Assembly (NCBI RefSeq): GCF_022179405.1
Contig: NZ_BPQT01000022.1
Location: 1-64,000 of the forward strand
DNA: 64,000 nt
Reading direction: 5' to 3'
Source: Methylobacterium marchantiae
GTDB taxonomy: Bacteria; Pseudomonadota; Alphaproteobacteria; Rhizobiales; Beijerinckiaceae
Made by a program: the position numbers and the translations under genes. Shown one piece after another: positions 8,009 through 16,972 of the stretch (position 1 is the first letter of the stretch; the number at the start of each line of letters is the position of its first letter). The notes under the pieces were generated by a model. That model was given only the letters and a program-made list of their open reading frames with translations, had not been told where the DNA came from and made no database searches.

Positions 8009-8809
8009 GTGACGGTGGGGCGGCGGGCCGGACTGGTTCTGAAGGTGGCGAGCCTGGCGCTCGTCGTCGCCGCGCCAGCGAGGGCCGAGGCGGCGCGGGC
8101 CGTCACGCCCGAATGCCGGATCGGATCGCTGCGGCAGGATTCGCTGGCGGCCCTGGGTGAGCGCGGCGAGATGCTGCTGACCTCGGGAAGCCGGGCGGTC
8201 CTCGACGGTATCCGGTGGCCGGCGGAGGACGATGCCGGAGCCCGCCTGTGGCTCCTCCGGTATCGGGACCGCACTCTCACCATTCTGCCGCGCGGAGAGC
8301 CCGATCGCTGGGGGCGGGCGCATGTGGATGCGGCCGTCGCCGACGAGGCGGTCGATCTCGCCGGCGGGCTGGTCGGGGAGGGGCTCGCCTATGCCGATGC
8401 CGGGGAGCGCGACACGCTGTGCCGGCCGGCGCTCCTGAACCTGGAAACGGCGCCCCGCTCGGCGGGACTCGGTCTGTGGAACTCCGGCCTTCGCGAAGGC
8501 CGGGATGGGGCCGCCCTGCGCGCGGCGACCGGGCGTTTCGTCGTGGCACAGGGCCGGGTCCTGAACGTCGGCGAGCGCTCTTCCCGGACCTATCTCGATT
8601 TCGCCAGGCGGGGTGAGGACGGCTTGACGGTAACCGTGTCGAAACGCACTTGGCGCCAGTTGCGGGAACGTGGTCTGAGTGCGGCGACGCTGCGGGGGCG
8701 GCTCGTCAGGATCCGTGGCGTCGTGGAGGCATGGCGCGGCCCGACCCTCGACATCGCGAGCGCGGACATGATCGAACTTCTGGATGAGGAGCGGGCGCTT
8801 CGGCGCTGA
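8009..8809 (+). CDS. Secreted SNase-like (thermonuclease family) protein
   Basis: Exported protein of 266 aa with a signal peptide (about 1-26, VASLALVVAAPARA-EA). The middle resembles a degenerate staphylococcal-nuclease fold: a SGSRAVLDGIRWP strand pair where SNases have the first catalytic region, DRWGRAHV, and GLVGEGLAYAD where active enzymes have the GLA turn. The catalytic Arg/Asp/Glu set is not clearly complete, so nuclease activity is uncertain. The C-terminal part (about 180-266) has an OB-like RGRLVRIRGVVE segment. GTG 8009 has an excellent SD, GGAGGG at 7995-8000. It ends 5 bases before the M48 protease gene, so they form an operon. Confidence 0.75.
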   Translation: MTVGRRAGLVLKVASLALVVAAPARAEAARAVTPECRIGSLRQDSLAALGERGEMLLTSGSRAVLDGIRWPAEDDAGARLWLLRYRDRTLTILPRGEPDRWGRAHVDAAVADEAVDLAGGLVGEGLAYADAGERDTLCRPALLNLETAPRSAGLGLWNSGLREGRDGAALRAATGRFVVAQGRVLNVGERSSRTYLDFARRGEDGLTVTVSKRTWRQLRERGLSAATLRGRLVRIRGVVEAWRGPTLDIASADMIELLDEERALRR

Positions 8810-8814
8810 ACGGC

Positions 8815-10302
8815 ATGAGCGGGGGGCTGACACGACATCGCGGATACGGGGCCGGCCTCGGCGGGCTGCTCCCTGCGTCGCTCATTCTGTCGCTACTGCT
8901 TGCAGGGTGCGGTGCCGATCAGACGGGCGCCCTGCTGCAGCCGGCGGCGATCAAGGTTCCCGCCGAGGCCCCCCGGACCACCGGTCGTGAGCGCACGGCG
9001 TCGGATGCCGATCATGCCAAGCTCGTCGCTTCGTTCGGCGGCGAGTATCGCTCTCCAGCCGCGCTTCGCCTGCTGACGGAGGTGACCGATCGTCTCGTCA
9101 AGGCCACCGATCGGCCGGAAGAGGCCTACGCGGTCACCCTTCTCGATTCTCCCGTCATCAACGCCTTCGCATTGCCCAACGGACGCCTCTACGTGACGAG
9201 GGGCCTGCTGGCGCTCGCCAGCGATACCTCCGAGATCGCGGCGGTGCTCGCGCACGAGATCGCCCACGTCACCCTGCGCCACGCCACGGCGCGGACCGAA
9301 CTCGCCCTGCGCTCACAGCTCGTGAGCAAGGTGGTGGCCGACGTACTGAACGATCCGGCGACCGGCGCGCAGCTTCAGAACCAGTCGAAATTCGCGCTGG
9401 CCCGCTTCTCCCGCGACCAGGAACTCGAAGCCGACGGCATCGGTGTTAGGACCCTGGCACGAGCGGGCTATGATCCGTTCGGTGCCGGGCGCTTCCTCAA
9501 CTCGCTCAACCGTACCACCAACATGAAGACCGGCACGGGCATGGCCGGCGAGCCCGACATGCTCGCGACCCATCCCGGCACCAGCGAGCGCATCACCCTC
9601 GTCACGCGCGCGGCACGCCTCATCGGCGCGCCAGGCCTCGGGGTCGACGAACGTGCACGCTATCTCGCCGCGATCGACGGCATCGCTTACGGCGACAATC
9701 CCGGAGACGGGATCGTCAAGGGCCGCCGTTTCCTCCATCCCGGCCTCGGCATCGCCTTCGAAGTGCCGGAGGGGTTCACGATCGAGAACACGCGCAATGC
9801 GGTGCTCGGCGCAACCGGTGAGGGCAGCCGACGGCTGCTCTTCGATCAGGTCGAGAGCCATGTGGGCCAGAGCCTGGAGGAGGTGCTACGCGCCACCTGG
9901 AGCGATGCCATCGAAGCGAGTTCGGTGGAGAACCGCATGATCGCCGGAAATTCGGCGGTCACTGCATTGTCGCGTGGAAAGGACTGGACCTTCCGCCTCG
10001 CCGCTATCCGGGTCGGCGAGACCACCTTCCGCATGATCATGGCGGCCAAGGGCGGCACCGATCCGGACGGAGCGTTCCGGCGCTGGACGGAAAGTCTGTC
10101 CGGTGTGGGGCCCGAGGAGGTGAGATCGCTGCGCCCGCTGCATATCCAGGTGGTGACCGCTGGCCCAACCGATACGGCCGACGAACTGGCGCGGCGCATG
10201 ATCGTCCCCGATCGGCCCCTGGATCGGTTCCTCGTTCTGAACGAGTTGGAACGGGGCGCCGTCATCCGACCCGGACAGACCTACAAGCTCGTCGTCGAGT
10301 AG
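8815..10302 (+). CDS. M48 family metalloprotease lipoprotein (BepA/LoiP-like)
   Basis: Periplasmic zinc protease, probably acting in outer-membrane protein quality control. The 495-aa protein begins with a lipoprotein signal (LLLAGC, Cys32). The M48 domain has VLAHEIAHVTLRHA with HEIAH at 147-151 and the third zinc ligand in the SRDQELEADGIG helix (about residue 207). The Ala-Thr-His-Pro-Gly-Thr-Ser segment near 245 is typical of the family. The C-terminal 200 residues are a substrate-side domain ending in a LysM-like segment (GAVIRPGQTYKLVVE). The gene follows the SNase-like gene after 5 bases. Confidence 0.92.
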   Translation: MSGGLTRHRGYGAGLGGLLPASLILSLLLAGCGADQTGALLQPAAIKVPAEAPRTTGRERTASDADHAKLVASFGGEYRSPAALRLLTEVTDRLVKATDRPEEAYAVTLLDSPVINAFALPNGRLYVTRGLLALASDTSEIAAVLAHEIAHVTLRHATARTELALRSQLVSKVVADVLNDPATGAQLQNQSKFALARFSRDQELEADGIGVRTLARAGYDPFGAGRFLNSLNRTTNMKTGTGMAGEPDMLATHPGTSERITLVTRAARLIGAPGLGVDERARYLAAIDGIAYGDNPGDGIVKGRRFLHPGLGIAFEVPEGFTIENTRNAVLGATGEGSRRLLFDQVESHVGQSLEEVLRATWSDAIEASSVENRMIAGNSAVTALSRGKDWTFRLAAIRVGETTFRMIMAAKGGTDPDGAFRRWTESLSGVGPEEVRSLRPLHIQVVTAGPTDTADELARRMIVPDRPLDRFLVLNELERGAVIRPGQTYKLVVE

Positions 10303-10458
10303 AGGCGGCCTGAGCCCGGCGTCGTAGCTCAATGGCGACCGTGTCGACGCTTCGCGGCGTCTTGGCCATTCCCCAATTCGAAAAAATCGGCCACCGTCGC
10401 CCTTTGGCGCCACCGCGTCGCCTCGGAGCGCGCGGACGGCTTTGCTGGGCGACGGGCG

Positions 10459-11730
10459 ATGCTCGATATCCTTTCGCGCTTCCTGGACCGGAGCAGCCTG
10501 TCCCCGCACGGAATCTGTCTGTTGTGGCGGCCGGAGCTGGTCTGGACCCATGTGATCTCCGATCTCGTCATCGGGCTCGCCTATTTCTCGATCCCGATCG
10601 CCCTCGGCGTTTTCGTGACGCGGCGCCGCGACGTCGCCTTCGGCTGGATCTTCTGGGCCTTCGCGATCTTCATCCTTGCGTGCGGCACGACGCATTTCTT
10701 CTCGGTCTGGACCCTATGGGTGCCCGATTACGCCGCCGAGGCCTTGGTGAAGGCGCTGACCGCTGTCGTGTCCATCGTGACGGCGGCTTTGCTCTGGCCG
10801 CTTCTGCCGAAGGCGCTGGCGCTACCCTCACCGAGCGAGCTGGAGCGCGCCAACATCGAACTCTCCAAGCGGGTCAAGGAGCGCGACGACGCGCTGGAGG
10901 CGCTTCGCCTCGCCAATGCGGAAAGGGACCGGGCGGAGGAGATGCTGCGCCAGACCCAGAAGATGGAGGCGATCGGTTCGCTGACCGGGGGCGTCGCTCA
11001 TGACTTCAACAATCTGCTCGGCATCGTCATCGGCAACCTCGACCGGCTCGAGCGCAGCGTCGCCGGCAATGCGAGCGACAGCAAATCCGTGCAGGACGCG
11101 CTCACGGGGGCGGAGCGGGCCGCCTCCCTCGTCCAGAAGATGCTCGCCTTCGCCCGCCGCCAGCCACTCCGCCCCATCCGCATCGACGTCAACCGTCTGA
11201 TCGAGGATCTCGCCGCCCTGATCCGTGGCGCGTTGAGCGGAACCGGCACGTGCAGTCTGGAGCTCTCCACGGGGCTCTGGCCGGTCAGGATCGATGCGAA
11301 CCAGCTCGAGAACGTTCTTCTGAACCTGGCGGTCAATGCGCGTGACGCCATGCCGAACGGCGGCAGCGTGACGATCCGGACCCGCAATGTCATGGCCGTC
11401 GAAGCCGCTGCCATCGAGGGATTATCGAGGGCCGATCACGTGGTCATCGTCTTCGAGGATACCGGTACGGGCATGCCGCCGGAGGTGGTCGCGCGGGCGT
11501 TCGAGCCGTTCTTCACCACGAAGAATGTGGGCGAGGGGACCGGGCTCGGACTCAGCCAGGTCTTCGGCTTCGTGAAGCAGTCGGACGGTCACGCCGCGCT
11601 TGTCAGCCGGCTCGGAACCGGTACCAGTGTGTATCTCTACCTGCCGCGCTTGCTGCCGGCGCACGCTGCCACCGAGATCACGGCCGATCCCGTCCCGCAC
11701 GATGGCCATGTGGTCTTTCGTCCAGCTTGA
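10459..11730 (+). CDS. Ethylene-receptor-like hybrid-type sensor histidine kinase
   Basis: Membrane sensor kinase of 423 aa. The N-terminal domain (about 25-120) has three transmembrane helices that match the ethylene-binding domain of plant ETR1: ISDLVIGLAYFSIP, FAIFILACGTTHFFSVWT and KALTAVVS. With a constant offset of 10 residues the ETR1 key positions Asp25, Tyr32, Ile35, Pro36, Ile62, Cys65 and His69 are Asp35, Tyr42, Ile45, Pro46, Ile72, Cys75 and His79; Cys and His are the Cu(I) ligands in ETR1. A coiled coil (124-170) leads to HisKA (GGVAHDFNNLLG, phospho-acceptor His181) and HATPase_c (NLAVNARDAM, DTGTGMPPE, GTGLGLSQV). No GAF domain is present. A single-domain response regulator follows after 12 bases. 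Confidence 0.92.
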   Translation: MLDILSRFLDRSSLSPHGICLLWRPELVWTHVISDLVIGLAYFSIPIALGVFVTRRRDVAFGWIFWAFAIFILACGTTHFFSVWTLWVPDYAAEALVKALTAVVSIVTAALLWPLLPKALALPSPSELERANIELSKRVKERDDALEALRLANAERDRAEEMLRQTQKMEAIGSLTGGVAHDFNNLLGIVIGNLDRLERSVAGNASDSKSVQDALTGAERAASLVQKMLAFARRQPLRPIRIDVNRLIEDLAALIRGALSGTGTCSLELSTGLWPVRIDANQLENVLLNLAVNARDAMPNGGSVTIRTRNVMAVEAAAIEGLSRADHVVIVFEDTGTGMPPEVVARAFEPFFTTKNVGEGTGLGLSQVFGFVKQSDGHAALVSRLGTGTSVYLYLPRLLPAHAATEITADPVPHDGHVVFRPA

Positions 11731-11742
11731 GCGGAGCTACTT

Positions 11743-12135
11743 ATGGGAAATCAAATTTCCGAGTCCGTCGCCAAGCCGCGCGTCCTCATCGTCGAGGATG
11801 AGGTGATGCTCCTCGAAGTCATCACCGCGCATCTCGAAGAGGCCGGTTACGACGTGGATCAGGCGCTCAATGCAGAAGTCGCGCTCGATATCCTCAAGAG
11901 CGGCAGAAAGGTCGATGTCCTCTTCACGGACATCAGGTTGCCGGGTGCCATGGATGGCTGGCAACTCGCCGAGGCTGCTCGCGAAATCCGACGGAAACTG
12001 CCGGTGATCTATGCCACCGGCTTCTCGCATACGCCGCCCCGACTGGCGGAGGGTGCCGTCTTTTTCTCGAAGCCCTATCGAGCGGCCGCCATCATCCGCG
12101 CCATCCAGGGTTTCGAGATCTCGCCGATCGCCTGA
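11743..12135 (+). CDS. Single-domain response regulator
   Basis: CheY-like receiver of 130 aa with no output domain. It has the acidic pocket (VEDE, residues 17-20), the phospho-acceptor Asp63 in VLFTDIRLPG, the conserved Thr/Ser position in YATGFS and Lys110 in FFSKPY. It starts 12 bases after the ethylene-receptor-like kinase, so it is the likely phosphate acceptor of that kinase, either as a diffusible signal or as a phosphate sink. The gene converges on the ABC transporter with a 4-base gap. Confidence 0.93.
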   Translation: MGNQISESVAKPRVLIVEDEVMLLEVITAHLEEAGYDVDQALNAEVALDILKSGRKVDVLFTDIRLPGAMDGWQLAEAAREIRRKLPVIYATGFSHTPPRLAEGAVFFSKPYRAAAIIRAIQGFEISPIA

Positions 12136-12139
12136 TCGG

Positions 12140-13927
12140 TCACGCGGCGGCGAGGGAGAGCGACATCGATTCCTTTTTCATCAGTTCACGATAGAAACCA
12201 TCGAGATGCGTGAGCTTGTCCGGCGAGCCGTCCTGGATGATGCGACCGCCCTCAAGCACCACGATCCGGTCGAAATCCTTGAGGGTCGAAAGGCGGTGAG
12301 CGATGGCGATGACCGTGCGGCCCTTCATCAGATTGGCGAGGGCGTGACGGATCGCTTCCTCGGATTCCGCATCGAGGGCGGAGGTTGCCTCGTCGAGGAG
12401 AAGGATCGGAGAATCCTTCAGGATGGCGCGGGCGATGGCGATGCGCTGGCGCTGACCACCGGACAGCTTCACACCTCGGTCGCCCACGATCGTGTCGAAC
12501 CCCTCGGGCAGGGCATCGATGAAGTCGGTGCAATGGGCCGCTGCGGCTGCCTTCCAGACATCCTCGTCCGAGGCGTCCGGCCGGCCGTAGCGGATGTTCT
12601 CACGCAGCGTGCGGTGGAACATGGAGACGTCCTGCGGCACCACCGTGATCGCCTCGCGTAGCGAATCCTGTGTCACGCGGTTGATGTCCTGGCCGTTGAG
12701 CAGGATCTTCCCGCCCTGGACCTCGTAGAACCGCTGAAGCAGCGAGAACAGGGTGGACTTGCCGCCGCCGGACTTGCCGACGAGGCCGATGCGCTGCCCC
12801 GGCTCGATCTTGACGTTGAAATCCGTGAACACGGCGCGGCCGTCGGGATAGGAGAAGGCGACGTGGTCGAAGTCGATCTCCGCACCGGTGCCCGAGAGCG
12901 GCATGGCTTCCGGGTGATCGATCAGGTCGTGCGGCTGGAGCAGGGTGTGCAGGGCCTCGGCCAGACGGGCCGTGTGCTGGGTGGCGTCCACGAGGGCCAC
13001 TGCGAGATCTCGGGTGGCGGCGAGGATGCGGATGCCGAGGGTGCAGACGAGCACCACCTGACCGTTCGTCGCCTGTCCGGCTTCCCACATGGTGATCGCC
13101 CAGTACAGCAATCCGAGCACGGCGAAGACCGTCAGGATCGCGTGAACGATCCGGAGCTTCTCGAGATAGAGCAGCGACGAGCGGCGCGAGCGCATCTCCA
13201 CGCCGATGGTCCCGTCGAACCGCTTGTACTCGCGCTTGAACGCCGAGAAGGCACGGACCAGCGGCATGTTGCCGACGAGATCCACCATCTCGCCGTCGAC
13301 ACTCGCGGCCTTGGCGGCGAAGTCGTGGTGGAGGGGTTTGCCCGCAGCCGCCATCTTGAACATCAGCACGACGACGGCGGCGAAGATCCCGGCCAGGACC
13401 GCGGCCATCGTGAGATTGACGGTGGCGATGTAGACGATCGACAGGAAGGCCGCGACGCAGGGCGGCATCACGTTGAACACGAACATGTTCTCGACCGTGA
13501 AGATCGCGTTCGAGGTCGCCGTGATGCGCGAGGCCAGCGTTCCCGGCTGCCGATCGGCGAAGAAAGACGGCGAGTGGCCGGTCATGTGGCGGAACAGGTC
13601 GCGGCGGATATCGCCGGTCACGCCGACGAAGGTGAAGGAGCCGACGAGGCTCGCCACGCGCCAGAGCATGTTGTCGACGGCGATGAAGGCGATGAGGACC
13701 GCCAGCGCCCCCCAGATCAGGCCGGCGCTCGGACCCTTGCTCAGAGCATCGACGACGCCCTTCAGCGCGTAGTCCGTGCTCACCGAGAAACCGACGGCTC
13801 CGAGGACGGCGAAGAGAATCACCAGATGGGGCAGCGCCCGCCGCTTGAGATACCGCCCCACGAAGGCGAAGGGCCTGTCGGCGTAGACGCAGAGGTCTTC
13901 CATCTGGGTGACCATCCCGGTGCTCAT
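12140..13927 (-). CDS. ABC transporter, fused permease and ATP-binding half-transporter
   Basis: Homodimer-forming exporter of the MsbA/LmrA type; the substrate is unknown (lipid, peptide or drug). The 595-aa product has a six-helix ABC membrane domain (about 25-330) and a nucleotide-binding domain with Walker A GLVGKSGGGKST, Q-loop VVPQDVSMF, signature LSGGQRQRIAIARAI, Walker B ILLLDEATSALD and switch His in AIAHRLST. The preferred start is ATG 13927; ATGs at 13915 and 13903 are possible. The frame extends upstream to 14011 without family similarity. It is not clustered with a partner gene. Confidence 0.9.
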   Translation of the reverse strand: MSTGMVTQMEDLCVYADRPFAFVGRYLKRRALPHLVILFAVLGAVGFSVSTDYALKGVVDALSKGPSAGLIWGALAVLIAFIAVDNMLWRVASLVGSFTFVGVTGDIRRDLFRHMTGHSPSFFADRQPGTLASRITATSNAIFTVENMFVFNVMPPCVAAFLSIVYIATVNLTMAAVLAGIFAAVVVLMFKMAAAGKPLHHDFAAKAASVDGEMVDLVGNMPLVRAFSAFKREYKRFDGTIGVEMRSRRSSLLYLEKLRIVHAILTVFAVLGLLYWAITMWEAGQATNGQVVLVCTLGIRILAATRDLAVALVDATQHTARLAEALHTLLQPHDLIDHPEAMPLSGTGAEIDFDHVAFSYPDGRAVFTDFNVKIEPGQRIGLVGKSGGGKSTLFSLLQRFYEVQGGKILLNGQDINRVTQDSLREAITVVPQDVSMFHRTLRENIRYGRPDASDEDVWKAAAAAHCTDFIDALPEGFDTIVGDRGVKLSGGQRQRIAIARAILKDSPILLLDEATSALDAESEEAIRHALANLMKGRTVIAIAHRLSTLKDFDRIVVLEGGRIIQDGSPDKLTHLDGFYRELMKKESMSLSLAAA

Positions 13928-14104
13928 TCTTGTCTGTCGGATGCTGACGTATCCCGTGCGCAGGCCGCACGAAACCGTGAGCCCATAGGTCGCAACGCAA
14001 ATCTCGGCCAAGCGTTGCAGGCTGCCGTCAAGCTTCGGTCCTCGATACCGAGAAAACCTGAACGGGTGTTGATCGGCAAGCGAATTCGATACCGCTTCCT
14101 CTCT

Positions 14105-15307
14105 TCAGACCGCTTCGGAGCGACGGGTCTCGGGCATGATCAGGGCGAGCAGGGCGAAGCCGGCCAGCCCGACGATCGCGAGACCGAGAAAGGCGCTGTG
14201 GCTGCCGAGATGATCCGCCATGATCCCCGCCAGGGACGTCGACAGGGCCGCGCCGATACCCATGGCGGTCCCGACCGCACCCAGCGCCAGATTGAATCGT
14301 CCGGTGCCGCGTGTGACGTCGGAGACCACGAGGGGAACCATCACGCCGAACACGGCCGCCGAAATGCCGTCGAACACCTGGATCGCCACGAGCAGTTCGG
14401 GGCTGTCGGTATAGGCGAAGAGCAGACCGCGGATCGGCAGGGCCGCAAAACCGATGAGCAGGAGCGGGCGGCGGCCCCACTTCTCGGCCGCCCGACCGAC
14501 GGCGGGGCCGGAAATCGCCAGAACGACCTGGGGCACCACGATGCAGGCGGCGATGAGGGCCGTCGCGGTCTCGCTGGCGCGCAGGGTCAGCATGCTGCCG
14601 ACCAGCGGCAGCATGGCCGCGTTGGCGAGGAAGAACAGGGTCATGCAGGCGGCAAAGCACAGCAAGGCCCGATTGGTGACGATGGCCTTCAGCGCGCCTT
14701 CCTTGGGCCGCGCCTCCGGCTCTTCCGCCCGGCGCCCCTGCACCGGCACCGCGCCCGGGCGGATGAACGAGAGTGCGATCAGGGTCGGGACCATCAGAAA
14801 CGCCGTGAGGTAGAACACGGCGTCGTTCGACAGGTAGTAGCCGCAGGCGCCCATGAGGGCCGCCGCCACGGCGTTGCCCAGGGCCGAGAAGCTGGCATTG
14901 CGTCCGAGCCGCTCACCGGCCCGATGATGCCCGACAAGGCCGATGCTGATGGCGGCGATCGCCGGCGTGAGGATGCAGCTCGCCGCCGAATGCGCCGCCA
15001 TGGCGAGCAGGACGATGAGGAAGCTCGGCCACATGGCGAGGGCGAAGGCGCTCAGCGAAATCGCCACCACCGAGAGCCCGGCCGCGAAGCGACGTGAGCG
15101 GACGGCGTCGACGAAGGCACCGCCCGGCACCTGCCCGAGCAGACTGACGAGGCTCCCGACGGTGAGGGCGAAGCCGATATCGGACTGGGTCCACTGCGCC
15201 TGCGTGAAGTACACGGCGAGGAACGGGCCGAAGCCGGTCTGAAGGTTCGCGACGAAGAACGCGAAAGCGTCGAGCCCCCGCCGGCTCTTGACCGAAACGG
15301 CCTGCAT
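14105..15307 (-). CDS. MFS transporter
   Basis: Predicted 12-helix secondary transporter of 400 aa. The loop 2-3 signature region reads GGAFVDAVRSRR and the pseudo-repeat in the second half reads GRAAEKWGRRPLL. The similarity pattern is that of drug or small-metabolite exporters; the substrate cannot be given. The start at ATG 15307 (MQAVSVKSRRGLD) is chosen for its SD GGAGAGG 11 bases upstream; an in-frame ATG at 15331 is possible. The gene lies 125 bases behind the PRC-barrel gene on the same strand. Confidence 0.86.
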   Translation of the reverse strand: MQAVSVKSRRGLDAFAFFVANLQTGFGPFLAVYFTQAQWTQSDIGFALTVGSLVSLLGQVPGGAFVDAVRSRRFAAGLSVVAISLSAFALAMWPSFLIVLLAMAAHSAASCILTPAIAAISIGLVGHHRAGERLGRNASFSALGNAVAAALMGACGYYLSNDAVFYLTAFLMVPTLIALSFIRPGAVPVQGRRAEEPEARPKEGALKAIVTNRALLCFAACMTLFFLANAAMLPLVGSMLTLRASETATALIAACIVVPQVVLAISGPAVGRAAEKWGRRPLLLIGFAALPIRGLLFAYTDSPELLVAIQVFDGISAAVFGVMVPLVVSDVTRGTGRFNLALGAVGTAMGIGAALSTSLAGIMADHLGSHSAFLGLAIVGLAGFALLALIMPETRRSEAV

Positions 15308-15432
15308 GTCGGTCGAAACCTCTCCAGGCATCTCGGTATACGCGTCTCGCCTTACGGTGCCACGCGGCCGGAATTCCGACCTCGGCGCTTCACGAGGCTT
15401 GATGACGCGTCGATTCTGCGGGCGAGGGACCG

Positions 15433-16173
15433 TCATTTGTCCGGCGTTTTCTCGGCCGGCTTGTCGGGAGACGGAGAGGGAACGGGGCTCGCCTGCGGAG
15501 CCGCGGGCGCTGACGGCGCCTGGACCGGAGCGGCGGCGGGAGGAGCCGCAGGAGTCGATGCCTGATCGCCATCGGCCGGCACACTTGGGCTCGCCGGGCC
15601 CAGCACGACGATGGGGTCTCCCGGCTTGTATTCCGGCGAGACGCGAACCTGGTTTCGGCTCAGCTGGAGCACGAGGCGGCTCGGCTTGCCATCCGGCGTG
15701 AAGCGCATGGAGCGCCAGTCCACGGCGATCTTGCGTGACCCCACGCCGAGAAACCCACCGAAATCGATGATCGCGGCACGAGGACGTCCGTCCTTGTCGA
15801 GGATGATGTCGATGATCCGGCCCATATCCTCGCCGGTGGAGCTACGGACGGCCTTGCCGAGGACCCCCTCGTAATCCTGGGTGTCGAGGACCGTCGCCGG
15901 TGTCCCCGTCGGCAGGACGGGAGCGGCCGCGTTCGGAGCAGGTTGTGCGGGAGCCGCAGGCGTCGCAGCCTGTGGAGGCGCCGCAGGTTGCGGGGGCGCC
16001 GCAGGTTGAGGAGGCACCGCGACCTGAGGGGCGGGCGCCGCTACCGGCGCGGCGGGAGCGGCCGGCTGTGCTTCGCTCGGCGGTGCGTCGGCCGGGGCGT
16101 TGCCCTCGGCGGTGGCGGCTGCGGCCCAAAGGGTGATCGACGCGGCGGCGATCATCCGGATAGTTCTGAACAC
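15433..16173 (-). CDS. Secreted PRC-barrel domain protein with Pro/Ala-rich linkers
   Basis: The 246-aa protein has a signal peptide (about 1-22, cleavage after ATA), a long low-complexity Pro/Ala/Gln linker (about 25-95), one PRC-barrel domain (about 98-178, with DYEGVLGKAVRSSTGEDMGRI and DGRPRAAIIDFGGFLGVG) and a second Pro/Ala-rich tail. PRC-barrels bind small molecules, RNA or proteins; extracytoplasmic versions are frequent in Rhizobiales and of unknown role. The linkers may span the cell-wall layer. A CCCAT-N4-ATGGG dyad lies 62 bases before the start. Confidence 0.83.
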   Translation of the reverse strand: MFRTIRMIAAASITLWAAAATAEGNAPADAPPSEAQPAAPAAPVAAPAPQVAVPPQPAAPPQPAAPPQAATPAAPAQPAPNAAAPVLPTGTPATVLDTQDYEGVLGKAVRSSTGEDMGRIIDIILDKDGRPRAAIIDFGGFLGVGSRKIAVDWRSMRFTPDGKPSRLVLQLSRNQVRVSPEYKPGDPIVVLGPASPSVPADGDQASTPAAPPAAAPVQAPSAPAAPQASPVPSPSPDKPAEKTPDK

Positions 16174-16234
16174 GTGCGTTCCCCGAAGAAGCGTCTCGTC
16201 GGCCCCCGCTCAATCCGAGCCGTTCCGATGGGTT

Positions 16235-16252
16235 CCCATCTGCATGGGAGGG
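16235..16252 (-). promoter_or_regulatory. Operator-like dyad CCCAT-N4-ATGGG, copy 1
   Basis: CCCAT (16235-16239), spacer CTGC, ATGGG (16244-16248) followed by AGGG. The same arrangement CCCAT-N4-ATGGGAGGG occurs at 17280-17297. Both precede minus-strand reading frames, here by 62 bases. The binding protein is unknown. Confidence 0.35.
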
Positions 16253-16330
16253 ACGGCGTATGAGGGCGGACCAAGGCGAAGTTGTGGATGAGAAGGGCCG
16301 GTCGGCGATGCAGCGGCCCGGCAAGATGTC

Positions 16331-16375
16331 GTTTCGGCAAAAACCGGATTGGCGAGAAGCGGATTGGCAAGAACC
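16331..16375. repeat. Three degenerate 15-bp tandem units
   Basis: Consecutive units GTTTCGGCAAAAACC, GGATTGGCGAGAAGC and GGATTGGCAAGAACC (16331-16345, 16346-16360, 16361-16375). The last two differ at two positions. They lie in the 413-base gap between the PRC-barrel gene and the lipoprotein gene, which otherwise holds no gene I can support. Confidence 0.5.
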
Positions 16376-16586
16376 GGACCGTCGTGGCCATGGTGGCGTG
16401 CAGCGCCGAGGGTGTCCAGGCGATCCACCATGCGATGACACCGAATTTTCCGCGGCTCGTGCAGGACGGGCGTGCCGAAAGCTCAGCGTTCGTCTGGTTT
16501 TCGCCTTTCGTGCATCGTAGAGATGCGCTCAAGAATGCAGGGCCACCCGCACTGGCCGGGGTGGAATACTCTTGAGGATCAAGTCG

Positions 16587-16964
16587 ATGCGTCTTCCGTC
16601 GAACGCCTGCGCCGTGGCGCTCATCGCTGCGGCCCTGGGCGGCTGCCAAGCCCTCGGCGGCGGTGGCGGTGTCATGCCCGAGAGCGAGGTCGGACCGCCG
16701 CCCTCCATGCGTGGATCGATTCCCGGGGCGCAGCGCGCGCGCGCCGCCGAAGTCGACCCGGACGGCGCTCCCCTTCAGACAGCCCCGACGCGGCGGCTCG
16801 ATCTCCCGAAATCCGCGGGCGGCCAGACCCGTTCCCAGGCGGAGGCCGAACGGCGCATCCGTCGCGAGGATATCGAGGGCGACACCACGAGCCGCTCGAG
16901 CTCCGGTGGACTTGCCCCGCAGATGGGATCGGGCGGCGCCGTCGGCCTCGGCGGTAAATTTTAA
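16587..16964 (+). CDS. Putative small lipoprotein
   Basis: The 125-aa product has a lipoprotein signal ending in LGGC (Cys20) after a hydrophobic stretch, then a Gly-rich, polar and mostly disordered mature part with charged stretches (RSQAEAERRIRREDIEGDT) and a Gly-rich end. I do not recognise a family. ATG 16587 is preferred over the upstream TTG because GAGGA lies 8 bases before it. The gene is followed by a perfect 32-bp palindrome. Confidence 0.68.
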   Translation: MRLPSNACAVALIAAALGGCQALGGGGGVMPESEVGPPPSMRGSIPGAQRARAAEVDPDGAPLQTAPTRRLDLPKSAGGQTRSQAEAERRIRREDIEGDTTSRSSSGGLAPQMGSGGAVGLGGKF

Positions 16965-16972
16965 CGTCCGTC

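Noticed and set aside
10316-10345. tRNA-like string GTCGTAGCTCAATGG
   Set aside because: It resembles a D arm only; there is no anticodon or T arm downstream, so it is not a tRNA.
12863-15097. Long plus-strand open frame opposite the ABC and MFS transporter genes
   Set aside because: Composition is Arg/Asp/Gly/His-rich without motifs, as expected for the antisense of GC-rich genes; the minus-strand genes have clear family motifs.
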